From UMGS755 sp045590535 (GTDB lineage: Bacteria; Bacillota; Clostridia; UBA1381; UBA9506): DNA of 64,000 nucleotides. The translations under genes and the position numbers were made by a program. The notes beneath the pieces were generated by a model, which saw nothing but the letters and a program-made list of their open reading frames with translations, ran no database searches and was not told the DNA's origin. Location of the stretch: contig JAZNRE010000005.1 of the NCBI GenBank assembly GCA_045590535.1, positions 129,109 to 193,108 on the forward strand, given 5' to 3'. The stretch's first letter is position 1; the number at the start of each line of letters is the position of its first letter. This document shows, one piece after another, positions 49,560-58,825 of this stretch.

Positions 49560-52500
49560 TTAGTCAAGTGTTACACCTGTGCCGAAGCTTGCATCAACAG
49601 TAGATGTTGCGATGCCGGTTTCAACTTCTGCATACTTGTAGGTAACAACTTCAACAACTACGCCGTCGTCAGCCTTAACAAGTACTACATAATAATCAGA
49701 TGTGTATTTGCTGGATTCAACCTTAGCCTTCTTGATGTAAGAAGTGCTGCTGTAACCCTTGAATGCATTTCTGATTGCCTTAGTGGTATCAAACAGTACA
49801 TTTGTGCCGTTAGCATCCAGATCCCAACCATAGCTGTCGCCTGTAGCCAGGTCGATGTAAGCACCGGTGATGTCAGTTACAACACCAACACTGTACTCAA
49901 CGGTTGTGCCATCGGAAGTCTTCAGCAGCTTAGCTTTGCTGTAAGCTTCTGTGGTTACAACGCCACTGCCGTCTACAACTTCGTCCTGTACATCGAGAAC
50001 GATGTCGAGGTCGTTGATTTCGCCTGCTGCGTTGGTGGTGTACTGGAATACATCACCAGCGGAGAGGTCAGCATAGTCATAAGCACCGATGTAGCCTTCG
50101 TTAGCTTCAGCCAGGCTCTTCAGTTCGCCAGCCTGGAAGAAGTTAATGATGTTAGCGGAGTTACCAGCTGCATCCAGACCTACGGATGTGCTTCTTGCAA
50201 CTGCCAGAGCGTTTGCTTTACCAGCGAAGCCCATGCTGTTGGTGATCAATGCTGCACCGATTGCTCTGTCAGCATCAACATCGAATACGAAACCATTGTA
50301 GGAAGCATCAGCATCCAGGCTGCTTACTGTGTAAACCTGAATCTTATCTTCGTTGATAGCACCGGCTTCAACAGGAGCGTTGAAGATTACGGTGTTGTCT
50401 AACAGACTTAAACCAGCAAATCTGTTGGTCTTGTCATTGTACTTAGAAGCATCAGCTACATCATCATAGTTGAATACTTTGTCACTGCTTGTGTTAGTAG
50501 CGAAAGTCAACTCAGTGATTTCAGAACCATTGTCTTTGAAGGTTACGAATCTCTTGTAGAGATAGTCAGGATCAACAGTTACAGGATCCCATGTGCTTGT
50601 GCCACTATTCCATGTTTTGATCAAAGCACGGATAGCTGCGAAGGGAGCATCCTGAGCTGCTTCTTTAACATTTTCACTGTCATAAGCCTTATCAAGGATA
50701 CCAGCAGGAGCAGTGAGGCGAACGCCGGAAGCTTTAATATCCATTGTTACTTTTTCATTGTCCTTGGTTAACAGTTTGATCTGCCATACAGAACCAAAGC
50801 TGCCTTCATCCTTAGCGATATCAACGATGAATGCATAGTTACCGGTGGTAGCTCTGGTCAGGTCAGCATCATAGATGTAACCATCGATTGTGAGGTAGAA
50901 CACACCGGAAGCACCAGCCTTCAGGCCACCGATCAGAGCGCCGTCAGCCAGAGTGTAGTCATTACCATCGATTGTGTAAACAGCTTCGCCGTTTTCAATT
51001 CTTGTTTCATCAACAGAAGCTTCAATAACTTCATTTGTTACATAGATGTCAGCAAAGGTCCAGTCTTCACTGCTTGCAGCATCAGCAACGATGTTCAGCA
51101 TGTCGCCTTCAGCGATGTCAGCAAATGTAACCAGTTCGCCATCTTTGTAGATGTTGCAAACAAAGTCATCGTCATGATCTTCGGGATTCAGAGTGTATTC
51201 GTTAGAACCTGCGCAAGAAAGAACCATTGTGTCTGCGTCGATTTCTTCAACGATAGCATATTCATACTTGGTAAGCATCATCTTAGAAACGAGACCATCA
51301 GCTTTGTTAACTAACAGAGTAACTGTGTTGTAGTCATCTAATTCGCCAAGAGTGTCAACGCCACCATCAATTACGCCAGCTGTTTTGCCGTTCAAATAAA
51401 CTTCAACTGCAGTAGCATCAGCGAATTTAACAGTTGTGGTCTTGTTGTCATCAGCATTTTCCCAATATTCGAAGGTTACAACCTTATCAGTACCAACAGT
51501 TGCAACGCTGAACTCATCAACTGCTGCGCCGATGTTGTCGATTGTGATAACTTCGATAGACTTGGTATCGGGAACGATAGCCAGGATTTCGTTTTCGCCA
51601 TCTTCGTTGTAAGTAACATAAGCGTTAACGGTGTAGCCCAGCATGTTCAAAGCTGCATCATCATTGATTAAAGCATTGAATGTGTATACTTTGCTACCGT
51701 CACCTAAAGTGGTAACTGTCAAAGCCAGTTCGTTAGCGATATCGCTAGCGTCAAATTTGTAGAAGCCGTTGTTAGCAACCTTCAGAGCGATTTTCTTATT
51801 ACCATTTCTGATTAAAGAAGAATCAGTTCTGTAGGTGTCTTCTACTGTAGCTTTGATTTTGTAGATGTCATGATACTGAGACAGCAGAGTACGTCTTTCG
51901 TAGTCAGCAGCTTTGCCACCGTCATAGATTTTGTACTCGTCATCACCGGAAAGAGTGATGAAAGCTGCATCCATCAGAGGAGCATCAAAAGAGTTGTAAA
52001 CCAACTGAGCAACGCCAGCACGGCTAGCAGCACCAGTAGCAGGAGTCATAGCGACACCGTTCTGGATACCATAGGTGTTAGCAATTGCCATGTAGCCTGT
52101 GGGATAACCGCCTCTGTTTTCAGCCAGAGGAGCAAAGCCCAGAGCAGCAACGATCATTTTAACAGCTTCCTGATATGTAACATTTGCATCAGGATCAAAT
52201 GCGCCGTTACCACGACCATTTACGATACCTGCATCAGCAGCCCAATTGATGTAACCTGCAGCCCAGTGGTTAGCAGCTACGTCATTGAACTTAACGCCAG
52301 CGCTGCCAGCAGCAGCTGCTTCAGCGTTCATAGCTCTGCAGATAACAGCAGCAAACTCAGAACGTTTGATGTTTGCGTCCGGATCGAAGTTACCTGCCTC
52401 TTTACCTTCGAGGATATCGAGGGCAGCTAAAACTTCAATTGCTTCGTAAGCACTGTTTGTTTCCTTGACATCTGTAAAGGTGGCTGCGCTTGTGCTAACA

Positions 52501-52562
52501 ACTAAGCTCATCAGCATAGCAACAGTCAGAATTACTGACATCAGCTTTTTGAGATTTTTCAT
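49560..52562 (-). CDS. SLH-domain surface protein, putative S-layer protein
   Basis: A 1000-residue secreted protein. It has a signal peptide (MKNLKKLMSVILTVAMLMSL..STSAA, cleavage near 27), then three SLH repeats (about 28-210; FTDVKETNSAYEAIEVLAALDI, FNDVAANHWAAGYINWAADAGI and a third) that bind cell-wall polymers, then ~790 acidic, Ala/Asp/Thr-rich residues without recognised domains. Few Cys and a restricted codon set suggest high expression. A consensus promoter, a ~130-nt leader with a stable hairpin and its own terminator fit an abundant S-layer protein. Confidence 0.87.
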   Translation of the reverse strand: MKNLKKLMSVILTVAMLMSLVVSTSAATFTDVKETNSAYEAIEVLAALDILEGKEAGNFDPDANIKRSEFAAVICRAMNAEAAAAGSAGVKFNDVAANHWAAGYINWAADAGIVNGRGNGAFDPDANVTYQEAVKMIVAALGFAPLAENRGGYPTGYMAIANTYGIQNGVAMTPATGAASRAGVAQLVYNSFDAPLMDAAFITLSGDDEYKIYDGGKAADYERRTLLSQYHDIYKIKATVEDTYRTDSSLIRNGNKKIALKVANNGFYKFDASDIANELALTVTTLGDGSKVYTFNALINDDAALNMLGYTVNAYVTYNEDGENEILAIVPDTKSIEVITIDNIGAAVDEFSVATVGTDKVVTFEYWENADDNKTTTVKFADATAVEVYLNGKTAGVIDGGVDTLGELDDYNTVTLLVNKADGLVSKMMLTKYEYAIVEEIDADTMVLSCAGSNEYTLNPEDHDDDFVCNIYKDGELVTFADIAEGDMLNIVADAASSEDWTFADIYVTNEVIEASVDETRIENGEAVYTIDGNDYTLADGALIGGLKAGASGVFYLTIDGYIYDADLTRATTGNYAFIVDIAKDEGSFGSVWQIKLLTKDNEKVTMDIKASGVRLTAPAGILDKAYDSENVKEAAQDAPFAAIRALIKTWNSGTSTWDPVTVDPDYLYKRFVTFKDNGSEITELTFATNTSSDKVFNYDDVADASKYNDKTNRFAGLSLLDNTVIFNAPVEAGAINEDKIQVYTVSSLDADASYNGFVFDVDADRAIGAALITNSMGFAGKANALAVARSTSVGLDAAGNSANIINFFQAGELKSLAEANEGYIGAYDYADLSAGDVFQYTTNAAGEINDLDIVLDVQDEVVDGSGVVTTEAYSKAKLLKTSDGTTVEYSVGVVTDITGAYIDLATGDSYGWDLDANGTNVLFDTTKAIRNAFKGYSSTSYIKKAKVESSKYTSDYYVVLVKADDGVVVEVVTYKYAEVETGIATSTVDASFGTGVTLD

Positions 52563-52607
52563 TTTCTCAAATCCTCCCTTATAATAATTTTTTATTTTTT
52601 ATCGAAA

Positions 52608-52631
52608 GAGTTATGGTTTACCATGTAACTC
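52608..52631 (-). promoter_or_regulatory. 5' leader hairpin of the SLH gene
   Basis: GAGTTACATGGT with ACCATAACTC (one bulge, 2-nt loop) in the leader, about 45 nt before the start codon. No T-run follows. A stabilising 5' stem is typical of abundant surface-protein mRNAs; that role is inferred. Confidence 0.5.
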
Positions 52632-52699
52632 ATTCCTCTTTCAAAAATGAGAAACACTTTGCGGAAAGGGACAGAGTTCTATCCACTATCCATGCATTG

Positions 52700-52728
52700 A
52701 TTATATCACTTGTTTTAGCGATAGTCAA
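52700..52728 (-). promoter_or_regulatory. Promoter of the SLH protein gene
   Basis: On the minus strand TTGACT (52728-52723), a 17-nt spacer and TATAAT (52705-52700). Confidence 0.85.
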
Positions 52729-52962
52729 TGCCTGATTCGCAGTTGTAATAAAATTGTAAAATTATTGATTTTAACAACTTTATCAAACTGTGAAATCTAT
52801 GCTAAACACGCTTTTTTAGCGAAATTGCATCATGGAAAAGTTTGACTTTTTGCTGAAATAGTTGCGAAATACTGTTTCAGCTTTAATACAAACTGTTTAC
52901 CTTTTCGTTTCATACTCGCGTGTTGTTGCCTTTTAAAGCACCTCTTTATGCTTTCTTTGCTG

Positions 52963-54570
52963 TTATTTTTCTAATTTATATGCCAGGCTGTTCTTAACGA
53001 AATCGGCAAATAACGGATGGGGACGGTTGGGGCGTGATTTAAACTCGGGATGGAACTGCACGCCAATGAACCAACGCTTTTCGGGCAGCTCTAACATTTC
53101 ACACAGTCTGCCATCGGGAGATTTACCCACAAAATACATGCCGGCTTCTTCTAAGCGGTCACGGTATGCATTGTTAATTTCATACCGATGACGGTGACGC
53201 TCATCAATCACTTCTTTTTGATAAGCCTCAAAAGCCTTGGTGTTTCTCAGCACATGGCAGGGATATTTGCCCAGGCGCATGGTGCCACCCAACTTATCAG
53301 CTTCTTTTTGGTCGGGCATGATATCGATAACCGGATGCACGGTTGACGGGTCAATCTCGGTGGAGTGAGCCGCCTTTAAGCCCAGGACATTTTTGGCAAA
53401 CTCAACAACGGCCATTTGCATGCCCAAGCTGATGCCAAAGAAGGGCACATCATGCTCACGGGCATAACGGCAGGCCAAAATTTTGCCTTCTACCCCACGG
53501 TCACCAAAACCGCCGGGGACCAAGATGCCATCAACATCGCCTAAGGTTTCATCCAGGTTTTCTTCATTTAATAATTCAGAATTGATCCATTTAATGTTCA
53601 CTTTTGCATCGTTGGCAATGCCGCCATGCTTTAACGCCTCAACGGCACTTAAGTAAGCATCGTGAAGGGCTACATATTTGCCAACCAAAGCAATGGTGAT
53701 TTCATGGCTCAAGTTTTTGGTTTTGGTTACTAAGGCCTTCCACTCATCCAAGTCGGGACGATATTCAGGCAGACCCAGTTTCTTTAAAGTAACCCGTGCC
53801 AAGCCTTCTTTTTCTAAAAGCAGGGGCACTTCATATAAAATCGGTGTGTCGGGGTTGTGAATAACCGCATCGGATGAAACATTGCAGAACAAGGCAAGCT
53901 TGTTGACAATGTCAGCATCTAAGGGGTGGGATGTGCGGCAAACCAACACATCGGGCTGAATGCCAAGACTTAATAATTCTTTTACGCTGTGCTGTGCGGG
54001 CTTTGACTTAAGCTCACCGCTCATTTCAAGATAAGGAATGAGGGCTACATGCACATACATAACATTTTCACGGCCAACATCGTTGGCCACCTGACGGATG
54101 GCTTCTAAATACGGCTGGCTTTCAATATCACCAACCGTGCCGCCGATTTCGGTGATGACAATGTCATTCTCGCCGGATGCACCGCTGCGGTAAATGCGTT
54201 CTTTAATTTCATTGGTGATGTGGGGGATAACCTGAACGGTGCCACCTAAATAGTCACCAGTTCTTTCCTTATTTATAACAGACCAATAAATTTTGCCTGT
54301 GGTGATGTCACTGTTTTCGTTTAAGTTTTCGTCAATGAAGCGCTCGTAGTGACCTAAATCCAGGTCAGCCTCGGCACCGTCATCGGTTACAAAAACTTCA
54401 CCATGCTGAATGGGACTCATTGTGCCCGGGTCAATGTTAATATACGGGTCAAATTTCTGACTTGTAACTTTAAAGCCGCGGGCCTTTAAAAGACGACCCA
54501 ACGAAGCTGCTGTGATTCCTTTACCCAGGCCGGATACAACACCGCCTGTAACGAATATATACTTAGACAT
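52963..54570 (-). CDS. pyrG: CTP synthase with Ser in place of the glutaminase Cys
   Basis: Makes CTP from UTP with ATP and an amino donor. A 535-residue protein; synthase domain about 1-270 (FVTGGVVSGLGKGITAAS, GGTVGDIESQPYLEA) and class I glutaminase domain about 295-535. The glutaminase keeps the oxyanion loop VPGGFGDRG and GVQFHPEFKSRP, but the nucleophile elbow reads FGISLGMQ: residue 381 is Ser (AGC at 53430-53428), where the family has Cys in GICLGMQ. Ammonia-dependent activity should remain; glutamine use is doubtful. Start ATG 54570 follows GGGGGAT. Confidence 0.94.
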   Translation of the reverse strand: MSKYIFVTGGVVSGLGKGITAASLGRLLKARGFKVTSQKFDPYINIDPGTMSPIQHGEVFVTDDGAEADLDLGHYERFIDENLNENSDITTGKIYWSVINKERTGDYLGGTVQVIPHITNEIKERIYRSGASGENDIVITEIGGTVGDIESQPYLEAIRQVANDVGRENVMYVHVALIPYLEMSGELKSKPAQHSVKELLSLGIQPDVLVCRTSHPLDADIVNKLALFCNVSSDAVIHNPDTPILYEVPLLLEKEGLARVTLKKLGLPEYRPDLDEWKALVTKTKNLSHEITIALVGKYVALHDAYLSAVEALKHGGIANDAKVNIKWINSELLNEENLDETLGDVDGILVPGGFGDRGVEGKILACRYAREHDVPFFGISLGMQMAVVEFAKNVLGLKAAHSTEIDPSTVHPVIDIMPDQKEADKLGGTMRLGKYPCHVLRNTKAFEAYQKEVIDERHRHRYEINNAYRDRLEEAGMYFVGKSPDGRLCEMLELPEKRWFIGVQFHPEFKSRPNRPHPLFADFVKNSLAYKLEK

Positions 54571-54614
54571 ACCAATCCCCCCATTATCTAACACATAAAA
54601 ATCCTACTTTATAC

Positions 54615-54643
54615 ATTGTAATGCTTTTTGTCTATATTGTCAA
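54615..54643 (-). promoter_or_regulatory. pyrG promoter
   Basis: On the minus strand TTGACA (54643-54638), a 17-nt spacer and TACAAT (54620-54615), about 45 nt before the start codon. Confidence 0.82.
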
Positions 54644-54694
54644 GGTTTTTTTTATAGTTTTGTGGTTTTTTTGAGGGTAATTTTTACTACATTA

Positions 54695-54748
54695 TTGCAT
54701 TTTTTTCTTTGTTGCGATATAATTGACATTGCATAAAAAATTATGCAA
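54695..54748 (+). promoter_or_regulatory. aroQ promoter with TTGCAT...ATGCAA inverted repeat
   Basis: TTGCAT (54695-54700), a 17-nt spacer and TATAAT (54718-54723). Just after it, TTGCAT (54729-54734) and ATGCAA (54743-54748) form an inverted repeat with an 8-nt gap at the start of the transcript. It may be an operator or an RBS-proximal hairpin. Confidence 0.65.
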
Positions 54749-54758
54749 GGGAGTGACT

Positions 54759-55202
54759 ATGATGGCAAAGAATTTCTATGTAATTCACGGACCGAATTTG
54801 AACATGTTGGGCGTTCGCGAGCCTGCTGTTTACGGCAGCGAAACCCTGGCGGATATCAACGCTGAAATTGCTGCCCTGGCCGAAAAGCTTGGGGTGACGG
54901 TCACCTTTTTTCAGTCAAACTGCGAAGGGGCTTTAATTGATAAAATTCAGGAGACTTATCAAAAGGCCGACGGCATTATTATTAACCCTGGCGCCTACAC
55001 ACATTACAGCTATGCCATTCGCGATGCTTTAGCCTCGGTAGACCTGCCTGTTATTGAGGTGCACCTTTCTGACATTTATAAAAGGGAAGAATTCAGAAAA
55101 TTTTCGGTGATCAAGCCGGTGTGTCGGGCACAAATCAGTGGTTTGGGCAAAGAGGGCTATTTACTGGCGTTGCGGGAGATGGTTACCAAGTATGCACGCT
55201 AA
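54759..55202 (+). CDS. aroQ: 3-dehydroquinate dehydratase, type II
   Basis: Converts 3-dehydroquinate to 3-dehydroshikimate. A ~147-residue dodecameric-type enzyme with the opening VIHGPNLNMLGVREPAVYG (catalytic Tyr), QSNCEGALIDKIQ, NPGAYTHYSYAIRDAL and VIEVHLSDIYKREEFR. ATG 54759 and ATG 54762 are adjacent behind AAGGGAG. It supplies the step between aroB and the later enzymes; aroE and aroA are not in the window. It overlaps the comF gene by 11 nt. Confidence 0.94.
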   Translation: MMAKNFYVIHGPNLNMLGVREPAVYGSETLADINAEIAALAEKLGVTVTFFQSNCEGALIDKIQETYQKADGIIINPGAYTHYSYAIRDALASVDLPVIEVHLSDIYKREEFRKFSVIKPVCRAQISGLGKEGYLLALREMVTKYAR

Positions 55203-55974
55203 AGCATGGCTGCCCAAGGCCTTGTCGCTTATCTTTCCTGACCAATGCATCTGTTGCGGCAGCGTTTTGGGCTATTGCAAGTCGCAGCTTTGTATTTGTC
55301 CTGACTGTGCCAAAAAGATTACCTTCTCGGATGAGGTAAATACCTGCCGTCTTTGCGGACGGCAAATGCCGGGTGAAGAGATGCCCCTGTGCCCCACCTG
55401 CCAAAGCCACCGGCACAATTTTAACCGTGCAGTGTCTTGCGCTAGCTATAAAGACGACATTCGCGAGGCGGTTTTACGGTTTAAGTTTGGCAACTGCACC
55501 GATTATGCCCGCACATTTGCCGCCATGATGGTGCGGCGGATTCGTCCTTTGTGCAAAACCTATGCCTTTGACCTTGTGGTGTGTGCTCCTCTTTCAAAAA
55601 TCTCGATGCTCGAGCGGGGTTATAACCAGGCAGCACTTCTTGCCAAACCTGTTGCCAAAGCACTGGAGTTGCCTTATTGCGAAAAGGCTTTTGTGAAAAC
55701 AAAGGAGACGCCCAAGCAAAGCACCTTAAACTATAGCCAAAGAATGAAGAATGTGAAAGATGTGTTTGCACTTGCCACAGACACCTCTTGTTTTGCCGGT
55801 AAAACCGTTTTGCTCATTGACGATGTGCTGACAACGGGCGCAACGGCCGACGCTCTTGCAAAATTGCTGAAGAAGGCGGGCGCTAAATTTGTGGTTGTGG
55901 CCACTTTAGCCTGCACAGAAAAAGACAAAAGCAACGAGCTGACGAATGAAGACTGGAAAGAAATTACTTTTTAA
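55192..55974 (+). CDS. comF: ComF family phosphoribosyltransferase-like protein
   Basis: A 260-residue protein with an N-terminal zinc-finger-like region with several CxxC pairs (CICCG, CPDC, CRLCG, CPTC; about 18-75) and a phosphoribosyltransferase domain (about 115-250) with the PRPP loop VLLIDDVLTTGATADALA. ComF proteins help single-stranded DNA processing during natural transformation; function in Clostridia is poorly defined. ATG 55192 lies inside the aroQ end. No other competence gene is adjacent. Confidence 0.86.
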   Translation: MHAKAWLPKALSLIFPDQCICCGSVLGYCKSQLCICPDCAKKITFSDEVNTCRLCGRQMPGEEMPLCPTCQSHRHNFNRAVSCASYKDDIREAVLRFKFGNCTDYARTFAAMMVRRIRPLCKTYAFDLVVCAPLSKISMLERGYNQAALLAKPVAKALELPYCEKAFVKTKETPKQSTLNYSQRMKNVKDVFALATDTSCFAGKTVLLIDDVLTTGATADALAKLLKKAGAKFVVVATLACTEKDKSNELTNEDWKEITF

Positions 55975-55997
55975 TGTGGTAATACAGCTTTAAATTA

Positions 55998-56045
55998 AAA
56001 AAACCGATGCGTTTTGCCAAGCAAATCGCATCGGTTTTCCTTTTT
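55998..56045. terminator. Bidirectional terminator between comF and leuS
   Basis: A 12-bp stem (AAAACCGATGCG with CGCATCGGTTTT) with a 15-nt loop and T-rich tails on both strands. Confidence 0.82.
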
Positions 56046-56048
56046 GTT

Positions 56049-58460
56049 TTATTTTACAACAAAGTTCACAAGCTTATCGGGAACGCAGATTGTTTTCACA
56101 ACGGTTTTGCCATCAAGCAGTTTTTTAACCTTCTCATCGGCTAAAACAGCTTGTTCCAAAGCCGCTTTATCAAGACCGGCCGCAACCACAATCTTGTCTT
56201 TTAACTTGCCGCAAACCTGCAGCACAATTTCAACGGTTTCGTCCTTGGTCTTGGCTTCATCGTAAGCGGGCCACTTGGCTTCGTGGAGCTTACCCTCAAA
56301 GCCTGCCAACTCCCACATTTCTTCTGTGATGTGCGGCGCTGTGGGATTTAAAAGAAGCAAGAAGGTTTTAAGCTCACCACGAGTGACGCTACCTTTTTTG
56401 TAAAAGTCGTTAATCAGCGCCATTAAAGAGGCAATGGCTGTGTTAAACTTCATTCTTTCAATATCATCTGAAACCTTTTTCACAGTTTTGTGCATGTTGG
56501 TTTCCATATCGGCAGAATAGCCCTCTTCGTCTGTCAAGAGACCCTGTAAATTCCAAACACGCTCCATGAAACGATAGCATCCCTTAACGCCGTTCATAGA
56601 CCAGGGTGTTGCCTGGTCAAAAGCACCGATAAACATTTCATAGGTACGGAAGGTATCGGCACCAAACTCATTCACGATGTCATCGGGGTTTACTACATTG
56701 CCGCGGGACTTTGACATTTTTTCATTGTTTTCACCTAAAATCATACCGTGGGATGTGCGCTTTTGGTAAGGCTCGGGGGTGTTCACAACGCCAATGTCAT
56801 ATAAGAACTTATGCCAGAAACGGGAATAGAGCAAGTGGAGCGTGGTGTGCTCCATGCCACCGTTATACCAGTCAACCGGCAACCAATAATTGATGGCTTC
56901 TTTTGAGGCTAAGGCATCATTATTCATGGGGTCAATATACCGCAGGAAGTACCAGGAAGAGCCGGCCCACTGGGGCATGGTATCGGTTTCACGAACCGCA
57001 TGACCGCCACACTTAGGACAGGTAGTGTTTACCCAGTCTTCAATTTTGGATAAGGGAGATTCACCGTTGTCGGTAGGTTCATAATTATCCACTTCAGGCA
57101 GGGTTAAAGGCAACTCAGACTCAGGCAGCGCAACCCAGCCGCACTTGTCACAATGAACCAGGGGAATGGGTTCGCCCCAATAGCGCTGACGGGAGAACAC
57201 CCAGTCGCGCAGTTTGTAGTTGACCTTTTTCTTGCCAATGCCTTCTTTTTCCAAGTAGTCACGAATAGCGCTGATGGCTTCTTTCACTTCCATGCCGTTT
57301 AAGAAACCGGAGTTAACCATAATGCCGCTGTCTGTATCGGTGTAAGCTGCTTTTTGCACATCTTCACCGCCAGAAACAACTTCAATGATGGGCAAATCAA
57401 ACTTCTTTGCAAAATCCCAGTCACGGTCGTCATGGGCCGGCACAGCCATAATCGCACCGGTGCCATAGCTCATTAAAACATAATCAGAAATGAAAATGGG
57501 GATTTCTTTCTTGTTAACAGGATTGATGGCACAAAGGCCCTCAAGCTTAACACCTGTTTTTTCTTTAACCAACTCTGTGCGCTCAAACTCCGATTTGTGA
57601 GCTGCTTCTTCACGATATTTGGCCGCTGCTTCATAGTTCTTGATTTTGTCCTTATATTTGTCAATATAGGGATGTTCCGGTGAAAGTACCATGTAGGTGG
57701 CGCCGAACAGCGTGTCGGGACGGGTGGTGTATACCGTTAAGATATCGTCAGTTCCGCTAACGGCAAACTGAACTTCAGCACCTTCAGAACGACCAATCCA
57801 GTTCTTTTGCTGAATTTTAACTTTTTCTATGTAGTTAAGGTCATCTAAATCGTCAATCAGTCTCTGGGCATATTCTGTGATTTTAAGCATCCACTGGCTC
57901 TTGTTCTTGCGGACAACCTCGCTGCCGCAACGCTCACAAACGCCGTTAACAACCTCTTCATTGGCAAGACCAACCTTGCAGGAGGTACAGAAGTTAATGG
58001 GCATTTCCTGCTTATAGGCAAGGCCCTTTTCAAACAGCTTTAAGAAAATCCATTGTGTCCATTTGTAATAAGCGGGGTCGGTGGTGTTGATCTCTTTTGT
58101 CCAGTCAAAAGAAAAACCAATGCTCTTGAGCTGACGCTTAAAGTTTGCCACATTATCAGCCGTTACCTTTTTGGGATGAATTTTGTTGGCAATGGCAAAG
58201 TTTTCGGTGGGCAAGCCAAAGGCATCCCAACCGATAGGATATAAAACATTGTAGCCATCCATGCGGCGTTTTCTTGCTACGATGTCGAGTGCTGTATAGC
58301 TTCTGGGATGTCCCACATGCAGTCCGTGACCGGAGGGATAGGGAAATTCCACAAGGGCATAGAACTTGGGCAGGCTCTTATCGTCTAACGCTTTAAAGGT
58401 GTTTTCCTTTTCCCAAATTTCTTGCCATTTTTTTTCAATTTGCTGAAATTGATAGTCCAT
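56049..58460 (-). CDS. leuS: Leucyl-tRNA synthetase
   Basis: Charges tRNA-Leu. An 803-residue class I synthetase with the HIGH-like motif HVGH in PYPSGHGLHVGHPRSYTALD, a CP1 editing domain (about 220-420, TVYTTRPDTLFGATYMVLSP), zinc-type Cys pairs (CTSCKVG, CERCG) and KMSKS near 570 (NEKMSKSRGNVVNPDD). Last gene of the yhbY-nadD-yqeK-rsfS-leuS run. No T-box is possible in the 5-nt gap before it. Confidence 0.97.
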   Translation of the reverse strand: MDYQFQQIEKKWQEIWEKENTFKALDDKSLPKFYALVEFPYPSGHGLHVGHPRSYTALDIVARKRRMDGYNVLYPIGWDAFGLPTENFAIANKIHPKKVTADNVANFKRQLKSIGFSFDWTKEINTTDPAYYKWTQWIFLKLFEKGLAYKQEMPINFCTSCKVGLANEEVVNGVCERCGSEVVRKNKSQWMLKITEYAQRLIDDLDDLNYIEKVKIQQKNWIGRSEGAEVQFAVSGTDDILTVYTTRPDTLFGATYMVLSPEHPYIDKYKDKIKNYEAAAKYREEAAHKSEFERTELVKEKTGVKLEGLCAINPVNKKEIPIFISDYVLMSYGTGAIMAVPAHDDRDWDFAKKFDLPIIEVVSGGEDVQKAAYTDTDSGIMVNSGFLNGMEVKEAISAIRDYLEKEGIGKKKVNYKLRDWVFSRQRYWGEPIPLVHCDKCGWVALPESELPLTLPEVDNYEPTDNGESPLSKIEDWVNTTCPKCGGHAVRETDTMPQWAGSSWYFLRYIDPMNNDALASKEAINYWLPVDWYNGGMEHTTLHLLYSRFWHKFLYDIGVVNTPEPYQKRTSHGMILGENNEKMSKSRGNVVNPDDIVNEFGADTFRTYEMFIGAFDQATPWSMNGVKGCYRFMERVWNLQGLLTDEEGYSADMETNMHKTVKKVSDDIERMKFNTAIASLMALINDFYKKGSVTRGELKTFLLLLNPTAPHITEEMWELAGFEGKLHEAKWPAYDEAKTKDETVEIVLQVCGKLKDKIVVAAGLDKAALEQAVLADEKVKKLLDGKTVVKTICVPDKLVNFVVK

Positions 58461-58465
58461 CCTCT

Positions 58466-58825
58466 TTAGTCCTCCTCCAAAATATCTTCTAAGGGCAGTT
58501 CTTCAGCATCGGTCCACAGTTTTTCAAGGCCGTAAAACTCCCGTGTTTCCTGATAGAATATATGCACAATAACATCAGAATAATCCATTAAAATCCAATT
58601 AAGGCCCTGCTTGCCTTCTTTTTGCAAAACCTGTTCGCCTAAAGCTTCCATCTTTTCTTCTAAGGTGTCTGCCAGGGCACGCACCTGGGTGGTGGAAGAA
58701 GCCGAGCAAATAACAAAATAATCCGCTAAAATGGTTAAGCCTGAAACCTTTAAAACCTTAAGGTCACGGGCTTGTTTATTATCCAAATGCCGCACAATAT
58801 GTCGCATTCTTTCTGTTGCTGTCAT
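58466..58825 (-). CDS. rsfS: Ribosomal silencing factor RsfS
   Basis: A 119-residue protein that binds L14 and blocks subunit joining when nutrients are low. It shows LTILADYFVICSASSTTQVRALAD and the WILMDYSDVIVHIFYQETREFYGLEKLW end. It overlaps yqeK by 4 nt (ATGA). Confidence 0.94.
   Translation of the reverse strand: MTATERMRHIVRHLDNKQARDLKVLKVSGLTILADYFVICSASSTTQVRALADTLEEKMEALGEQVLQKEGKQGLNWILMDYSDVIVHIFYQETREFYGLEKLWTDAEELPLEDILEED

Noticed and set aside
51870..52430. 186-codon antisense ORF inside the SLH gene
   Set aside because: A shadow of the biased codon use of the SLH gene; low-complexity Ser/Thr/Val composition.
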